A program made the position numbers and the translations under genes. Positions 26,258 through 35,828 of a stretch of DNA of 64,000 bases are shown piece by piece. This DNA is from Scrofimicrobium canadense (GTDB lineage Bacteria; Actinomycetota; Actinomycetes; Actinomycetales; Actinomycetaceae). The DNA lies in contig NZ_VULO01000006.1 of assembly GCF_009696615.1 (NCBI RefSeq), positions 1 to 64,000 of the forward strand. The letters are read 5' to 3'. Within the stretch, counting starts at the first letter, position 1; each line of letters starts with the position of its first letter. The notes under the pieces are model-generated. The model was not told the origin of the DNA, did no database searches, and saw only the letters and a program-made list of their open reading frames with translations.

Positions 26258-26824
26258 CTACTCGGGGTTTTCCACCATAACTTTTGTTGGCCGCAAGACC
26301 TTATCTCCCGCTTTGTATCCTGGCTGGAGAACTTGGCCGATGACTGGATGGTCCCTTTCCGGGTTGGTCTGGGCCATCAGCGCCTCGTGAATCTCAGGAT
26401 TGAATTCGTCCCCCACCGCGCCATATCGGGTCAGTTCAAAGCGGGAAGCAAGAGTATCTTCGAGCTTGTCTGCGATTGCGGCGAAAGGCCCTTCTAACTC
26501 ACCGGCCGCACGCGCTCCTTCAATGTCATCAAGGACCGAAAGCATCGCTTCGAGGACTGCCACCTGACCCACCTGTCGTTGAACTGCAACATCTGCCTTT
26601 GCACGGCGAACATAGCTGTTGTAGTCCTGTTGCAGGTTGTACAGGTCAGCGCGGCTGCGAGCGAGGTCCTCCTTGGCGGAGGCTAGCTCATTACGCGCCT
26701 CCGCCAAGTCGTCATCCGCGTCAGCCAGCTCATCCACCACCGGCGAATCACTGGCAAGATCCGCTTCGAAGGCGGCCATATCGGAATCCTCAGGGATCCC
26801 CTGGTCGTCTACGGATTCACTCAC
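26258..26824 (-). CDS. grpE: nucleotide exchange factor GrpE
   Basis: 188 residues: an acidic N-terminus, a long coiled coil ([20 protein letters not shown]) and the conserved head region ([15 protein letters not shown], then [10 protein letters not shown] and the ending [20 protein letters not shown]). It releases ADP from DnaK. The start is GTG at 26824, overlapping the dnaK stop (GTGA). Confidence 0.96.
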   Translation of the reverse strand: MSESVDDQGIPEDSDMAAFEADLASDSPVVDELADADDDLAEARNELASAKEDLARSRADLYNLQQDYNSYVRRAKADVAVQRQVGQVAVLEAMLSVLDDIEGARAAGELEGPFAAIADKLEDTLASRFELTRYGAVGDEFNPEIHEALMAQTNPERDHPVIGQVLQPGYKAGDKVLRPTKVMVENPE

Positions 26825-28674
26825 TTCTTGTCGTCCTCATCTTCGACGATTTCAGCGTCGATGACTTCTTCTTCAGCGTTGACATCTTCTTGGCTGGGAA
26901 GGTCTGGCTCTTGGGCTTGCTGCTCAGCAGCATAGACCTCTTCACCAATCTTCAAGCCAACCTGGTTGAGGTTTTCGAGTTGTTTCTTGACATCTTCAAC
27001 ATCGTCAGCTTCAAGAGCCTTCTTGGTGGCGTCAATAGCTTCTTGCACCTCAGAACGCACGCCTTCGGAGACTTTCTCTTCATTGTCTTTGAGGAGCTTC
27101 TCCAATGAGTAGACCGTTTGCTCGGCCACGTTCTTGGTTTCTTGGTCCTCACGACGCTTCTTATCTTCCTCAGCGTGAGCTTCCGCTTCCTTCACCATGC
27201 GGTCAATCTCTTCCTTGGGAAGTGCCGACCCACCGGTAATGGTCATGGACTGCTCTTTGTTTGTCCCGCGATCCTTAGCAGAAACATGGACAATGCCGTT
27301 GGCGTCGATATCGAAAGAGACTTCAATCTGCGGCACGCCGCGCGGTGCGGGAGCAATGCCAGTCAGTTCGAATGTGCCCAGCGGCTTGTTGTCGCGAGTG
27401 AATTCGCGTTCACCTTGGAACACTTGAATAAGAACTGAAGACTGACCATCTTCTGCGGTAGAGAAGACCTCTGTTGCGCGAGTCGGAATAGCCTTGTTCC
27501 GCTCGATCAGTTTCGTCATCACGCCACCCTTGGTTTCAATACCGAGCGACAGCGGAGTCACGTCAATGAGAAGGACGTCGGTGCGGTCTCCTTGCAGAAC
27601 ACCAGCCTGCAGAGCAGCACCGATGGCAACAACCTCATCCGGGTTCACAGTCTTGGTGGGCTCCTTGCCACCTGTGAGCTCCTTGACGACTTCGGTTACC
27701 GCTGGCATACGGGTAGAGCCACCCACCAATACAACATGGTCAATGTCTGAAACAGAAATGCCAGCTTCACGAATTACGTCGTGGAAAGGCTTCTTGGTGC
27801 GATCCAGAAGGTCCTTGGTCATATCTTCAAACTTTGCACGAGTAAGTTTCTCGTCGAGGTGGATTGGACCAGATTCGCTCATGGAAAGGTACTGCAGAGA
27901 AATTGTGGTTGCAGTCGCTGTCGACAATTCACGCTTGGCCTGCTCGGCAGCTTCACGCAGACGCTGCAACGCCACCGGGTCCTTAGAGAGGTCCACACCG
28001 GTCGAGTTCTTCACCTGTGATACCAGCCAGTCAACAATGCGCTGATCCCAGTCGTCACCACCGAGACGGTTGTCACCGGCCGTCGCGCGCACCTGAATGG
28101 TGGAGAATCCATCATCGTCCTTGCCCACTTCGAGTAAAGAAACGTCGAAGGTACCGCCACCAAGGTCAAATACGAGGATGAGCTCGTCTTCTTTACCTTT
28201 ATCTAGGCCGTATGCGAGAGCTGCAGCCGTGGGCTCATTGATAATGCGCAGCACGTTAAGACCGGCGATCTGGCCAGCATCTTTGGTTGCTTGGCGTTCC
28301 GCATCGTTGAAGTATGCCGGAACAGTAATAACCGCATCAGTAACGGTGTCGCCTAGGTATTCCTCAGCATCGTGCTTGAGTTTAGAGAGAATACGGGCAG
28401 AGATTTCCTGCGCAGTGTATTCCTTGTCATCGATTTTCTTTTTCCAGTCAGTGCCCATGTGGCGCTTGACCGAAGAAATGGTGCGGTCAACGTTGGTCAC
28501 TGCTTGCCGCTTGGCAATTTCCCCGACCAGGACCTCTCCACCTTTAGAGAAAGCCACTACTGAGGGAGTGGTGCGGGCACCTTCAGCATTGACAATGATG
28601 GTGGGCTCTCCACCTTCAAGAACTGCCAAGGCCGAGTTGGTGGTTCCCAAGTCGATCCCTACTGCTTTTGCCAT
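26821..28674 (-). CDS. dnaK: molecular chaperone DnaK (Hsp70)
   Basis: 617 residues, full length. The ATPase domain starts [19 protein letters not shown] and contains [16 protein letters not shown] and [12 protein letters not shown]. The substrate domain follows ([20 protein letters not shown]), and the acidic tail ends [10 protein letters not shown]. It is first in the dnaK-grpE-dnaJ-hspR operon, transcribed from a promoter carrying two HAIR operators and therefore repressed by HspR. Confidence 0.98.
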   Translation of the reverse strand: MAKAVGIDLGTTNSALAVLEGGEPTIIVNAEGARTTPSVVAFSKGGEVLVGEIAKRQAVTNVDRTISSVKRHMGTDWKKKIDDKEYTAQEISARILSKLKHDAEEYLGDTVTDAVITVPAYFNDAERQATKDAGQIAGLNVLRIINEPTAAALAYGLDKGKEDELILVFDLGGGTFDVSLLEVGKDDDGFSTIQVRATAGDNRLGGDDWDQRIVDWLVSQVKNSTGVDLSKDPVALQRLREAAEQAKRELSTATATTISLQYLSMSESGPIHLDEKLTRAKFEDMTKDLLDRTKKPFHDVIREAGISVSDIDHVVLVGGSTRMPAVTEVVKELTGGKEPTKTVNPDEVVAIGAALQAGVLQGDRTDVLLIDVTPLSLGIETKGGVMTKLIERNKAIPTRATEVFSTAEDGQSSVLIQVFQGEREFTRDNKPLGTFELTGIAPAPRGVPQIEVSFDIDANGIVHVSAKDRGTNKEQSMTITGGSALPKEEIDRMVKEAEAHAEEDKKRREDQETKNVAEQTVYSLEKLLKDNEEKVSEGVRSEVQEAIDATKKALEADDVEDVKKQLENLNQVGLKIGEEVYAAEQQAQEPDLPSQEDVNAEEEVIDAEIVEDEDDKK

Positions 28675-28710
28675 AAGTTGTTACTCCTACTAGGTCTTTA
28701 GAACTTCATT

Positions 28711-28731
28711 CTTGAGTCTTACGCACTCAAG
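28711..28731 (-). promoter_or_regulatory. HAIR operator 1 (HspR binding site)
   Basis: CTTGAGT-N7-ACTCAAG, an exact match to the HspR-associated inverted repeat. It lies 37 bases upstream of the dnaK start. Confidence 0.95.
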
Positions 28732-28773
28732 TCTAGAGTCATCGAGCGCTCCGCGCAAGAGGAATAGTCGAAA

Positions 28774-28794
28774 GTTGAGTCACATCGACTCAAC
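28774..28794 (-). promoter_or_regulatory. HAIR operator 2 (HspR binding site)
   Basis: GTTGAGT-N7-ACTCAAC: the same 7-7-7 layout with a symmetric change at the outermost base pair. Its centre is 63 bases, about six helical turns, from operator 1, which would place both repressors on the same face of the DNA. The remaining 28795-29012 region holds no gene I can support; it should contain the start regions of both divergent transcripts. Confidence 0.9.
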
Positions 28795-29012
28795 TCATCG
28801 CCTCATTCGCAATGGCGGAAATTAGGACCATAGTCCTGCTATTCTTAGTAGAGTGAGATGTGTCCTTTTCCACAGCAAGTGTCAAGTTCTGACCAAATGG
28901 ACAGGTTCACCGCAAAATCACTGCTTAGGGCAGCCTCACTAATATTGGGACAGGCGTCGAAAACATCGTTATGTTTAGGTCTGTCCACCACACTATGGAA
29001 CTGGAGGTCCAT

Positions 29013-29519
29013 ATGTCCGACACAACACAAACAGCAGAATCTACAGGAAAACGCAGGCGCAGTCTCAATGTCATCGGTATCATCATGGTTGTCATAGGCG
29101 CCATCATGGTGATCGTCGGTGGCGTGGCATGGGGTGCTGTGTCGTCACAGTTGAGTGCTCAAAAAATGACCGTACCGGGGGACGCATTGTCGAATGCAGG
29201 CGCTCCCGTTGCCGGTCCCTTTACCGCATGGTCCATGCAAGAAACTATCAACATGCACGCCGAGAAAATCACTGGCGGGCAAACCTATTCAGAACTTGGC
29301 GCCGTAGTGAACGAGGCCAAGGAAACCTACGGAGAAGACTCCCCTGAAGCTGCTGAAGCACAAGCTACACGGGACACCGCGATGAACGCTTCACTATTGC
29401 GCACATCACTACTTACTTCGGTACTCTCGTTCGGAGTCAGCCTCTTCGCCATGGGGTCAGGAGCCTTGGCTATTCTGACCGGTGCCGGATTTGTGATTTC
29501 CTCGCGTAGACGCGCCTAA
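29013..29519 (+). CDS. two-helix membrane protein of the family often misnamed aromatic ring-opening dioxygenase LigA
   Basis: 168 residues with one membrane segment near the N-terminus (VIGIIMVVIGAIMVIVGGV) and another at the C-terminus (SLFAMGSGALAILTGAGFV), separated by ~90 outside residues containing a conserved pattern (GPFTAWSMQETINMHAEKI, TGGQTYSEL, TAMNASLLRTSL). No dioxygenase motif is present; databases carry the LigA name by error propagation. The function is unknown. GGAGGTCCAT precedes the ATG at 29013. Confidence 0.8.
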   Translation: MSDTTQTAESTGKRRRSLNVIGIIMVVIGAIMVIVGGVAWGAVSSQLSAQKMTVPGDALSNAGAPVAGPFTAWSMQETINMHAEKITGGQTYSELGAVVNEAKETYGEDSPEAAEAQATRDTAMNASLLRTSLLTSVLSFGVSLFAMGSGALAILTGAGFVISSRRRA

Positions 29520-29588
29520 ACACAATAAACCCCGTTATGCATTTACCATAGTCTCTGAAACGTCTTATACAACGTGTGGAGGCATGCA

Positions 29589-30044
29589 ATGACGGGGTGG
29601 TCAAACGCGGAGAACTTCGACGCTATTTTTGGAAGGGGCACTGAGGCTGCACAGCAGACCTCAGTGCCCCTTTCTGCCGCCACAGAGCCGGTTTCTCCTC
29701 CCCCCACCCCTGACGAAAACCCCGCACCCCTTCAGATTCTTATCCAACTCGATGGTGACGATCCCAAGGAAATGCCACCGTCAGTCATCCTTGGCCGCAG
29801 TCCCTGGGGGCACGACGCAGAGGTCTGGGCCGTCACTGACCCCACACGCACAGTTTCAAAAAACCACCTTAGGCTTGACCGCGATGACGCGGGAGTCGTC
29901 GTCACCGATCTAGGTTCAACAAACGGCACCACTATTACAAGCGCAAGCGGTGCAACCATTCGACTTGCACCCAATTCGTCCGCCCACGCCGGAGTCGGTG
30001 CTTCCATCCGCTTCGGGGGACGTACACTCATTATTAGTAACTGA
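29589..30044 (+). CDS. FHA-domain protein
   Basis: 151 residues. A proline-rich, probably disordered N-terminus (~60 residues) is followed by a forkhead-associated domain with its core residues: VILGRSPWG, VSKNHLRLD and TDLGSTNGTT. FHA domains bind phosphothreonine, so this is likely an adaptor for a Ser/Thr kinase pathway; no kinase is in the window. The ATG 29589 is chosen because GGAGG lies 6 nt upstream. Confidence 0.85.
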   Translation: MTGWSNAENFDAIFGRGTEAAQQTSVPLSAATEPVSPPPTPDENPAPLQILIQLDGDDPKEMPPSVILGRSPWGHDAEVWAVTDPTRTVSKNHLRLDRDDAGVVVTDLGSTNGTTITSASGATIRLAPNSSAHAGVGASIRFGGRTLIISN

Positions 30045-30066
30045 GAATTATTGAGGAGAGACTTTC

Positions 30067-30501
30067 ATGACTGTTGAACTAGTCAAGCACGCCACCTCCG
30101 AGGTGATCGATTCAATCAACCGGCTGATCCCTCAACTCTCAAGTTCCGCACCATCGCTCACCGCCAACCAAGTGGAGGCACTCGTAGACCAACCGGACAC
30201 TCACCTCTTCTTCTACCGTCCAGAAGAAGGCGGCCCGGTCCTTGGCATGTTGACTTTAGCTACTTTTATGATTCCCACCGGGTTACGTGCGTGGATTGAA
30301 GACGTCGTCGTAGATGAAGCTGCGCGGGGCAAAGGAGCCGGTCAACTACTTGTTGAAGCAGCCGCTAAGAAAGCAGCAGAACTGGGGTGTAAGACGATTG
30401 ACCTCACTTCCCGGCCAAGCCGAGAGGCTGCCAATCGCCTCTATCAACGCTGCGGATTCTCCTTGCGTGAGACCAACGTCTACCGCTTGGAGGCGAAGTA
30501 A
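30067..30501 (+). CDS. GNAT family N-acetyltransferase
   Basis: 144 residues. The acetyl-CoA motif (WIEDVVVDEAARGKGAGQLL, an R-G-x-G-x-G/A loop) is followed by a typical GNAT end (REAANRLYQRCGFSLRETNV). GAGGAGAG precedes the ATG. The substrate is unknown. An M18 aminopeptidase gene follows 2 bases later, so the two are probably co-transcribed; a link to N-terminal processing is only a guess. Confidence 0.85.
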   Translation: MTVELVKHATSEVIDSINRLIPQLSSSAPSLTANQVEALVDQPDTHLFFYRPEEGGPVLGMLTLATFMIPTGLRAWIEDVVVDEAARGKGAGQLLVEAAAKKAAELGCKTIDLTSRPSREAANRLYQRCGFSLRETNVYRLEAK

Positions 30502-30503
30502 AA

Positions 30504-31781
30504 GTGCTTTCGGAGGCGGCCCGCGACTATGGCCGACGTTACGCTCAGTTCTTATCCGACTCGCCCACATCTTTTCACGCGGCCCAAAAAGTCGCCAGCA
30601 TCCTAACCGACAGTGACTTTTTCCGTGTAGACCCAACGCAGGAGTGGCCTGCAACGCCTGGAAAGTACTTTGTGCTGGACGAGGGGGCACTCCTTGCCTG
30701 GGTCATCCCCTCCTCCGACGTACATGCGTATGCCGTCTTTGGCGCTCACACAGACTCACCGGGCCTCAAGCTCAAGCCCACATCTCACGCCACCACCCCC
30801 GATGGGTGGGGTCAACTCCTCGTCGAAGTCTACGGCGGCGCACTATATAACTCCTGGTTGGATCGCGAACTCGAAGTAGCCGGAGTCCTCTACGCAAAAG
30901 ATGGTTCGACGCACCTTGTCCGAACCGGGCCGATCGCCCGCATCCCCCAGCTGGCAATACACCTTGATCGCGGTGTAAATCAGGGACTCACTCTTGACCC
31001 TCAGCGCCATTTACAGCCAGTCTGGACGGTGGATGATCCCGATGCCGACATCATGGCGGTCATTGCAGCATCAGCGCAGATCGCACCTTCACAGATAGCT
31101 GCCAGCGATCTGTTCTGTGTACCAACCCAGCGACCTGACACATTCGGCAACAACGCACAGTTTTTAGCTGCGGGACGCCAAGACAATCTGTCATCCGTCT
31201 ATGCCGGCCTTGAAGGCTTCCTGCAATCACTGAGCACCCCCACGACTCACATCCCGGTCCTGGCCTTCTTCGATCATGAAGAAGTGGGATCCTCAAGCCG
31301 CACGGGAGCCGCAGGTCCCCTCCTTGAATCACTTATGCGTCGCACCAGCGCCGCTCTGGGCAAAGACAACGACCGCATGGTCGCCGCATCACTGTGTATT
31401 TCTGCCGATGCCGGACACAGTGTTCACCCTAACTATGCGGGAATGCACGATCCTGACACTCATCCGGTTGCCGGCCGTGGTCCCGTGGCAAAACTCAACG
31501 CAAACCAACGCTATGCCAGCACCGCAAGCGGGGTCGCGCTGTGGGAAGCGATCTGCACCCAAGCCGATATCCCCCACCAGAGTTTTGTTTCTCGCAACGA
31601 TGTCCCCTGCGGATCCACTATCGGGCCAATAACGGCAACACGTACAGGGCTTCGCACGGTGGATGTCGGAGTGCCGATGCTATCAATGCACTCGGCCCGG
31701 GAAATGATCCACATAGCTGACGCCTGGTATCTCGCTCGGGCAGCGGCGACATTCTTCTCAGATTTTTCTCCATTGATTTGA
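30504..31781 (+). CDS. M18 family metallo-aminopeptidase
   Basis: 425 residues, the family norm. Zinc-site regions are visible: FGAHTDSPGLKLKP, FFDHEEVGSSSRTGA, SADAGHSVHPNYAGMHDP and GVPMLSMHSARE. It removes acidic or neutral N-terminal residues from peptides in the cytoplasm. The start is GTG 30504 with GGAGG about 10 nt upstream, inside the end of the acetyltransferase gene. Confidence 0.92.
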   Translation: MLSEAARDYGRRYAQFLSDSPTSFHAAQKVASILTDSDFFRVDPTQEWPATPGKYFVLDEGALLAWVIPSSDVHAYAVFGAHTDSPGLKLKPTSHATTPDGWGQLLVEVYGGALYNSWLDRELEVAGVLYAKDGSTHLVRTGPIARIPQLAIHLDRGVNQGLTLDPQRHLQPVWTVDDPDADIMAVIAASAQIAPSQIAASDLFCVPTQRPDTFGNNAQFLAAGRQDNLSSVYAGLEGFLQSLSTPTTHIPVLAFFDHEEVGSSSRTGAAGPLLESLMRRTSAALGKDNDRMVAASLCISADAGHSVHPNYAGMHDPDTHPVAGRGPVAKLNANQRYASTASGVALWEAICTQADIPHQSFVSRNDVPCGSTIGPITATRTGLRTVDVGVPMLSMHSAREMIHIADAWYLARAAATFFSDFSPLI

Positions 31782-31840
31782 GGGGTCGCCTGCGCCGCCG
31801 AGGCTTTTCGATAGCTTTTTCTACCAGATACACTTACACA

Positions 31841-32563
31841 ATGGCATTGAGTGAAGCTATTGGGGCCCTGGCTCCCGCAGAGATTTCCCCCGACTTTCTA
31901 TCCGGATTGTCTTCTGGCGCATGGCTGGCTGCGACGACGGAGACAATTCCATTCGTCTGCATGGATGGGCGCCCCGCTGAAACAGGCTTACCTGAAGGAC
32001 CAAAGGCTGCGGGCGGCACTATTTCCCTGTGGATCGGGGCAACTCTCGCTGGCGAGACGACTCTTCCATTCGACATTTTTGCCGAGCACCTTTCCCAAAA
32101 CGGCACCCCAATTGGCGGTCATACGGGACCCGCTCACGCAGTTGACCAGGCAGGATGCGCGGCTGCCGATCATCTCAGCGACATTCTTGCGATTCTTACC
32201 AGCAACCCGATTGCAGTGAGAAAGATGATTTCCTCGTGGGGGCTCGACGAAACGGTAGTGGACCAAGAGATGCTGAGTATTGCACAGTCTTTTGTGTCCC
32301 CCAGCGGAATGAACCTTATAGAAGGCATCAGAGAGAACGGTCATCTCGTCACTCTTATCGGCCCTCACCGTGAAGAGGCCGCAGTAGTGAACCTAAGGCC
32401 CGGAACTTCCACTTCTGACGCTGGTCGTCAGACATTCCACATAGATGCGTGGACCTTCCCACGTCTTGGTAGTCCGCGCTACGCCGCCGGGGTGGCAGCA
32501 TTCAATGCGGCAGCACTGCTACGTCTGTGTTCCCCCAATATGCCTTACATCGAGATCACATGA
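31841..32563 (+). CDS. cadmium/zeta carbonic anhydrase-like protein
   Basis: 240 residues. The segment FVCMDGRPAETGLPEGPK, then HTGPAHAVDQAGCAAADHL and finally FHIDAWTFPRLGSPRYAAGV follow the order and spacing of diatom CDCA repeats (CxDGR; His followed by Cys; a DGWA-like C-terminal block). Cys in CMDGR, His in the HAVD stretch and Cys in AGCAAAD are the likely metal ligands. It would hydrate CO2 if active. A TACACT box 6 nt before the ATG suggests leaderless transcription. It overlaps the S4 gene by 4 bases (ATGA). The assignment is from memory of the diatom sequence and needs an alignment. Confidence 0.65.
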   Translation: MALSEAIGALAPAEISPDFLSGLSSGAWLAATTETIPFVCMDGRPAETGLPEGPKAAGGTISLWIGATLAGETTLPFDIFAEHLSQNGTPIGGHTGPAHAVDQAGCAAADHLSDILAILTSNPIAVRKMISSWGLDETVVDQEMLSIAQSFVSPSGMNLIEGIRENGHLVTLIGPHREEAAVVNLRPGTSTSDAGRQTFHIDAWTFPRLGSPRYAAGVAAFNAAALLRLCSPNMPYIEIT

Positions 32564-32952
32564 GCACGAATGCGAGTACCTTGCGAGTCGACGTGTGGTT
32601 GTGGACTACGCGCCAGCTTCGATCACGATCCTTAGCAACTGCAGCAGCGCGCGCTGGTCATGTGCGCATCAACGGGCTCACCGCGAAAGCTTCCGCCCCA
32701 GTGAGGGTCGGCGACGAAGTCCGCCTGCGCGTGCAAGGATTCGATCGTATTCTGGTAGTGAAGCAGCTTCCCCCGAAACGCTTGGGTGCTCCCTTGGCCC
32801 AAGAATGTTATGAGGATCTATCGGCCCCCAGGCCGCAATATCAGATGATCCAGGGGCACCGTGAGAAGGGAACTGGGAGGCCAACGAAGAAGGAACGCCG
32901 CCAACTAGAAGCCTTGCGCGGCGAAGAATGGGCAAAACATTCGCGACGATAA
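32560..32952 (+). CDS. S4-domain RNA-binding protein, Hsp15-like
   Basis: 130 residues. The N-terminal S4 domain (LRVDVWLWTTRQLRSRSLAT, then AGHVRINGLTAKASAPVRVG) is followed by a basic tail (GRPTKKERRQLEALRGEEWA) as in Hsp15/HslR. Hsp15 rescues 50S subunits carrying peptidyl-tRNA; the same role is inferred here. Its ATG overlaps the stop of the carbonic-anhydrase-like gene, so expression is coupled. Confidence 0.9.
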   Translation: MSTNASTLRVDVWLWTTRQLRSRSLATAAARAGHVRINGLTAKASAPVRVGDEVRLRVQGFDRILVVKQLPPKRLGAPLAQECYEDLSAPRPQYQMIQGHREKGTGRPTKKERRQLEALRGEEWAKHSRR

Positions 32953-32976
32953 GACTGATTTTCTAAGGACAGCACC

Positions 32977-33807
32977 ATGGAAATTCCAACAACTCCACTT
33001 TCGAACGGCGTGCAAGTGCCGGTACTGGGCTTTGGCACGTACAAGGTGACTGAAAATGTGGAGCCGATTGTTTCCTCTGCAATTGAGGTCGGATACCGCC
33101 ACATTGATACGGCCCAAATGTATGGGAATGAGGCCCAGGTAGGCGCCGCGTGGGAATCTTCTGGATTGCCTCGCGAATCATTCTTCCTCACGTCAAAACT
33201 GGACAATCCTCATCACAATCCTGATGATGCTAGGCGAGCTTTCGACAAGACTCTGCGTGATTTACGCACCGATCGCGTTGATTTGTTTCTCATCCACTGG
33301 CCTCTTCCCGATCTTCACCCCGGTGGCTACCACGATCTATGGAGGGTTTTAGAAGACTTCTATGAGCAGGGCACCGCGCGCGCAATTGGCACGTCGAATT
33401 TTTTCCAACCGCATCTGGAAATGCTGCTCCGGGATGCCTCGGTAACCCCTCACGTCAACCAGATCGAATCTCACCCCTATTTGCCTTGCCAATCCCTGCA
33501 TGAATTCGATTCTTCCCACGACATTGTCACCGAAGCATGGTCGCCATTGGCTAGGGGGAAAGTTATTACCGACCCCCTCTTAACCCAAATCGGCCAGGCT
33601 CACGGAAAGAGCGCCGCACAGGTCGCGATACGTTGGGGCCTGCAACGCGGAGATATTCTTTTCCCCAAAGCCAGTAATACTGAACGGCAAATGCAGAATA
33701 TTGACGTATTTGATTTCGTTCTTTCCGAGAGAGAAATGAAACTTATTGCTACTCTAGATCGGGGAGATGATGGCCGCGTTGGAAGCCATCCCGATCAAAA
33801 GAGGTGA
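32977..33807 (+). CDS. aldo/keto reductase
   Basis: 276 residues. The catalytic tetrad regions are intact: RHIDTAQMYGNEAQVG (Asp, Tyr), FLTSKLDN (Lys) and FLIHWPLPD (His), plus the NADPH-binding FPKASNTERQMQNI region. The family reduces aldehydes and ketones; plasmid-type 2,5-diketo-gluconate reductases are the closest sort. The physiological substrate is unknown. CTAAGGACA precedes the ATG. Confidence 0.92.
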   Translation: MEIPTTPLSNGVQVPVLGFGTYKVTENVEPIVSSAIEVGYRHIDTAQMYGNEAQVGAAWESSGLPRESFFLTSKLDNPHHNPDDARRAFDKTLRDLRTDRVDLFLIHWPLPDLHPGGYHDLWRVLEDFYEQGTARAIGTSNFFQPHLEMLLRDASVTPHVNQIESHPYLPCQSLHEFDSSHDIVTEAWSPLARGKVITDPLLTQIGQAHGKSAAQVAIRWGLQRGDILFPKASNTERQMQNIDVFDFVLSEREMKLIATLDRGDDGRVGSHPDQKR

Positions 33808-33812
33808 GTCCT

Positions 33813-35387
33813 GTGAGGCGTGCAAGAATGACGTTGTGCGCTATCGTCGCCCTCACAGTTTTGACAGGATGCACCGCGGTTTTCTCACCACAGTCTTCCA
33901 ATACGACCTCACCTCAATCTACACCGGCAGAAAAGCCGCCAACGATTGAGAGAGTCACAGAAGATGTCGCCCGCGGCCCTGTCGAAATACAGGGCTTGTC
34001 CGGGCAGAGAATTATTGATTCTACCCATAACGCGGAAGCCCGTTTTGCTTATCTACCCGGCAGCGACCAGTTCAACCAGGCGTTGGCTGAACTGGTTAAA
34101 CAACAGCTTGACATCAATGCTGAGGAGCAGGAAAGTACCTACTTCCCCCAGGTTCATCCAGCCGATTGGCAACTCCAAAATCGCGGCTGCATCCCCGGTA
34201 CTACTTTTCGCCCCGCCTCCGAAATTCTGGCGAATCCCGATGTTTCCCCCACCGATGGACAACGGCTTTCAATCACGTGTGATGTCGTCATAGCATCCGG
34301 TCCGGTTTTTGCCGAGCGCCTTCGCGTTGTCAAGGGCGATGCCCAGGCGGTGACGCTCGACACTTCTGAGACTCTCTTTACGCACAGGGATACGGGCGAG
34401 GTGGCTCGCGGCAGCGCTCTGTTCTCTCCCGAGGCACTACCTCTCACCTTGCAGCAGGTCCTAGACAATATGGGACCCTCAGTAACTTTTCTTCCACCGC
34501 AATCTGGCGGACCCGAGAATCCTGCCGATTTCCTGGCGCAGACTATCTCAGACGTGCATTTCGATGAGGACGGAAATCTGATTTTTGCCGTCACCGACGC
34601 ATTCACAGGAGCCCTCACTAATGCAGCTTCCTATCCTTCCGAAGCTTTATTCCAGATACCCGCCCAGATCGCCTCTGACTATCTCACGCCGCTGGGCACC
34701 GCAATCTCTGAGGCTCTCGCCTCGCACACACCTCCTTCTCCCATCACTGCAACCAGCCCCGGCCAGGCATACACCAATTGTTCACTCACCCCCTGCGTGG
34801 CCCTCACCTTCGATGATGGGCCAGCGGCACGCACGCCGGAGGTGCTAGAGATTCTCGCTTCGCACGATTCGGCAGCCACTTTTTACCTTCTAGGAGTAAA
34901 CGCTGCCAACTATCCCGAGATAGTCAAGCAGATTGCTGATAGCGGAAATGAGTTAGGTAATCATTCGTGGGGGCACCCCGACCTGACGACTCTTGGCCCA
35001 GCAGGCGTTGTCGAAGAAATCCAAAGCACCAATCAGGCAATTGCTGATGCCAGTGGAATTACCCCCGCCACTATGAGGCCTCCTTACGGCTCTTTCAACC
35101 AGCAGACCCTGGACGCAGCTGGGATGCCAGCAATGCGGTGGAGTATTGACACAAACGATTGGCAAAAGCCCGGAGTTGGCGAGATCGTCAATAGGGCAGT
35201 GAATCCTGCCATACCTGGCGATGTCATTTTGATACATGATATTCACGACCAATCAGTAGATGCAGTTCCCGGCATTGTAGAAGGACTACGCGCGCGCGGC
35301 TTCACCCTGGTGACCGTTTCACAACTATTTGCTGGCCTGCTAGAACCTGGGAGCGTCTACTATGGCGGAAGCGTCGACTTCGGTTAG
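33813..35387 (+). CDS. polysaccharide deacetylase (NodB domain) lipoprotein
   Basis: ~524 residues. The signal peptide ends with the lipobox LTGC, so the protein is membrane-anchored outside the cell. An N-terminal extracytoplasmic domain (~30-300; no catalytic motif recognised) precedes a NodB domain with all five motifs: TFDDGP, HSWGH, RPPYG, DTNDW and LIHD. It probably removes acetyl groups from peptidoglycan or another wall polymer, changing lysozyme sensitivity. GTG 33813 is preferred because AGAGGTGAG lies 7 nt upstream; GTG 33804 is possible and would overlap the reductase stop. Confidence 0.9.
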   Translation: MRRARMTLCAIVALTVLTGCTAVFSPQSSNTTSPQSTPAEKPPTIERVTEDVARGPVEIQGLSGQRIIDSTHNAEARFAYLPGSDQFNQALAELVKQQLDINAEEQESTYFPQVHPADWQLQNRGCIPGTTFRPASEILANPDVSPTDGQRLSITCDVVIASGPVFAERLRVVKGDAQAVTLDTSETLFTHRDTGEVARGSALFSPEALPLTLQQVLDNMGPSVTFLPPQSGGPENPADFLAQTISDVHFDEDGNLIFAVTDAFTGALTNAASYPSEALFQIPAQIASDYLTPLGTAISEALASHTPPSPITATSPGQAYTNCSLTPCVALTFDDGPAARTPEVLEILASHDSAATFYLLGVNAANYPEIVKQIADSGNELGNHSWGHPDLTTLGPAGVVEEIQSTNQAIADASGITPATMRPPYGSFNQQTLDAAGMPAMRWSIDTNDWQKPGVGEIVNRAVNPAIPGDVILIHDIHDQSVDAVPGIVEGLRARGFTLVTVSQLFAGLLEPGSVYYGGSVDFG

Positions 35388-35410
35388 AGACATGTGGCTA
35401 CCATATCTAT

Positions 35411-35818
35411 ATGAATGCCCTCGTTAACCTTGAGCAAAGCCTGGCGCAGCTCGACCCGCGCATTGTAGGCACCTACGTATTTGAAACTGTCGACAGCATT
35501 CCGTCTGGCGTTCAGCCTTTCGCAATCATCCATGAGGATGAAGGAACTACCATCGTTGTTGATCAAGAGGACGCAGCGGGGGCAGAGTTGCCCGCCACAG
35601 TACCTTTTGCCCGTATCAGTTTGGGGGCGTTCACCTCGTTGAATGCTGTAGGTATAACAGCGACAATTGCACAGACTCTTGCCTCACGTGACATTCCCTG
35701 CAACGTGATAGCTGGATTCCATCACGATCATCTCTTCGTTCCAGTTTCGCGGGCAGCCGAAGCAATGCGACTGTTGGCGGGACTTTCATCGCAGGCTGAA
35801 GGTTGGCTGGGCCGCTAA
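35411..35818 (+). CDS. ACT-domain protein (DUF2241/ACT_7 type)
   Basis: 135 residues. The C-terminal half carries the conserved pattern FARISLGAFTSLNAVGITA followed by IPCNVIAGFHHDHLFVPV, which matches the tandem ACT proteins related to aspartokinase regulatory domains and CASTOR. These sense amino acids; the ligand here is unknown. TACCAT lies 6 nt before the ATG with no ribosome site, so it is probably leaderless. Confidence 0.85.
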   Translation: MNALVNLEQSLAQLDPRIVGTYVFETVDSIPSGVQPFAIIHEDEGTTIVVDQEDAAGAELPATVPFARISLGAFTSLNAVGITATIAQTLASRDIPCNVIAGFHHDHLFVPVSRAAEAMRLLAGLSSQAEGWLGR

Positions 35819-35828
35819 GATAGGACCT

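Noticed and set aside
25775-26497. 240-codon open frame on the plus strand
   Set aside because: Antisense to dnaJ and grpE, both of which are certain; no family resemblance.
28795-29012. Open frames in the dnaK upstream gap as small proteins
   Set aside because: No conserved composition or ribosome site; the region carries operators and promoters instead.
29013-29519. Aromatic ring-opening dioxygenase
   Set aside because: The name is attached to this family in databases, but the protein is a two-helix membrane protein without metal-binding dioxygenase motifs.
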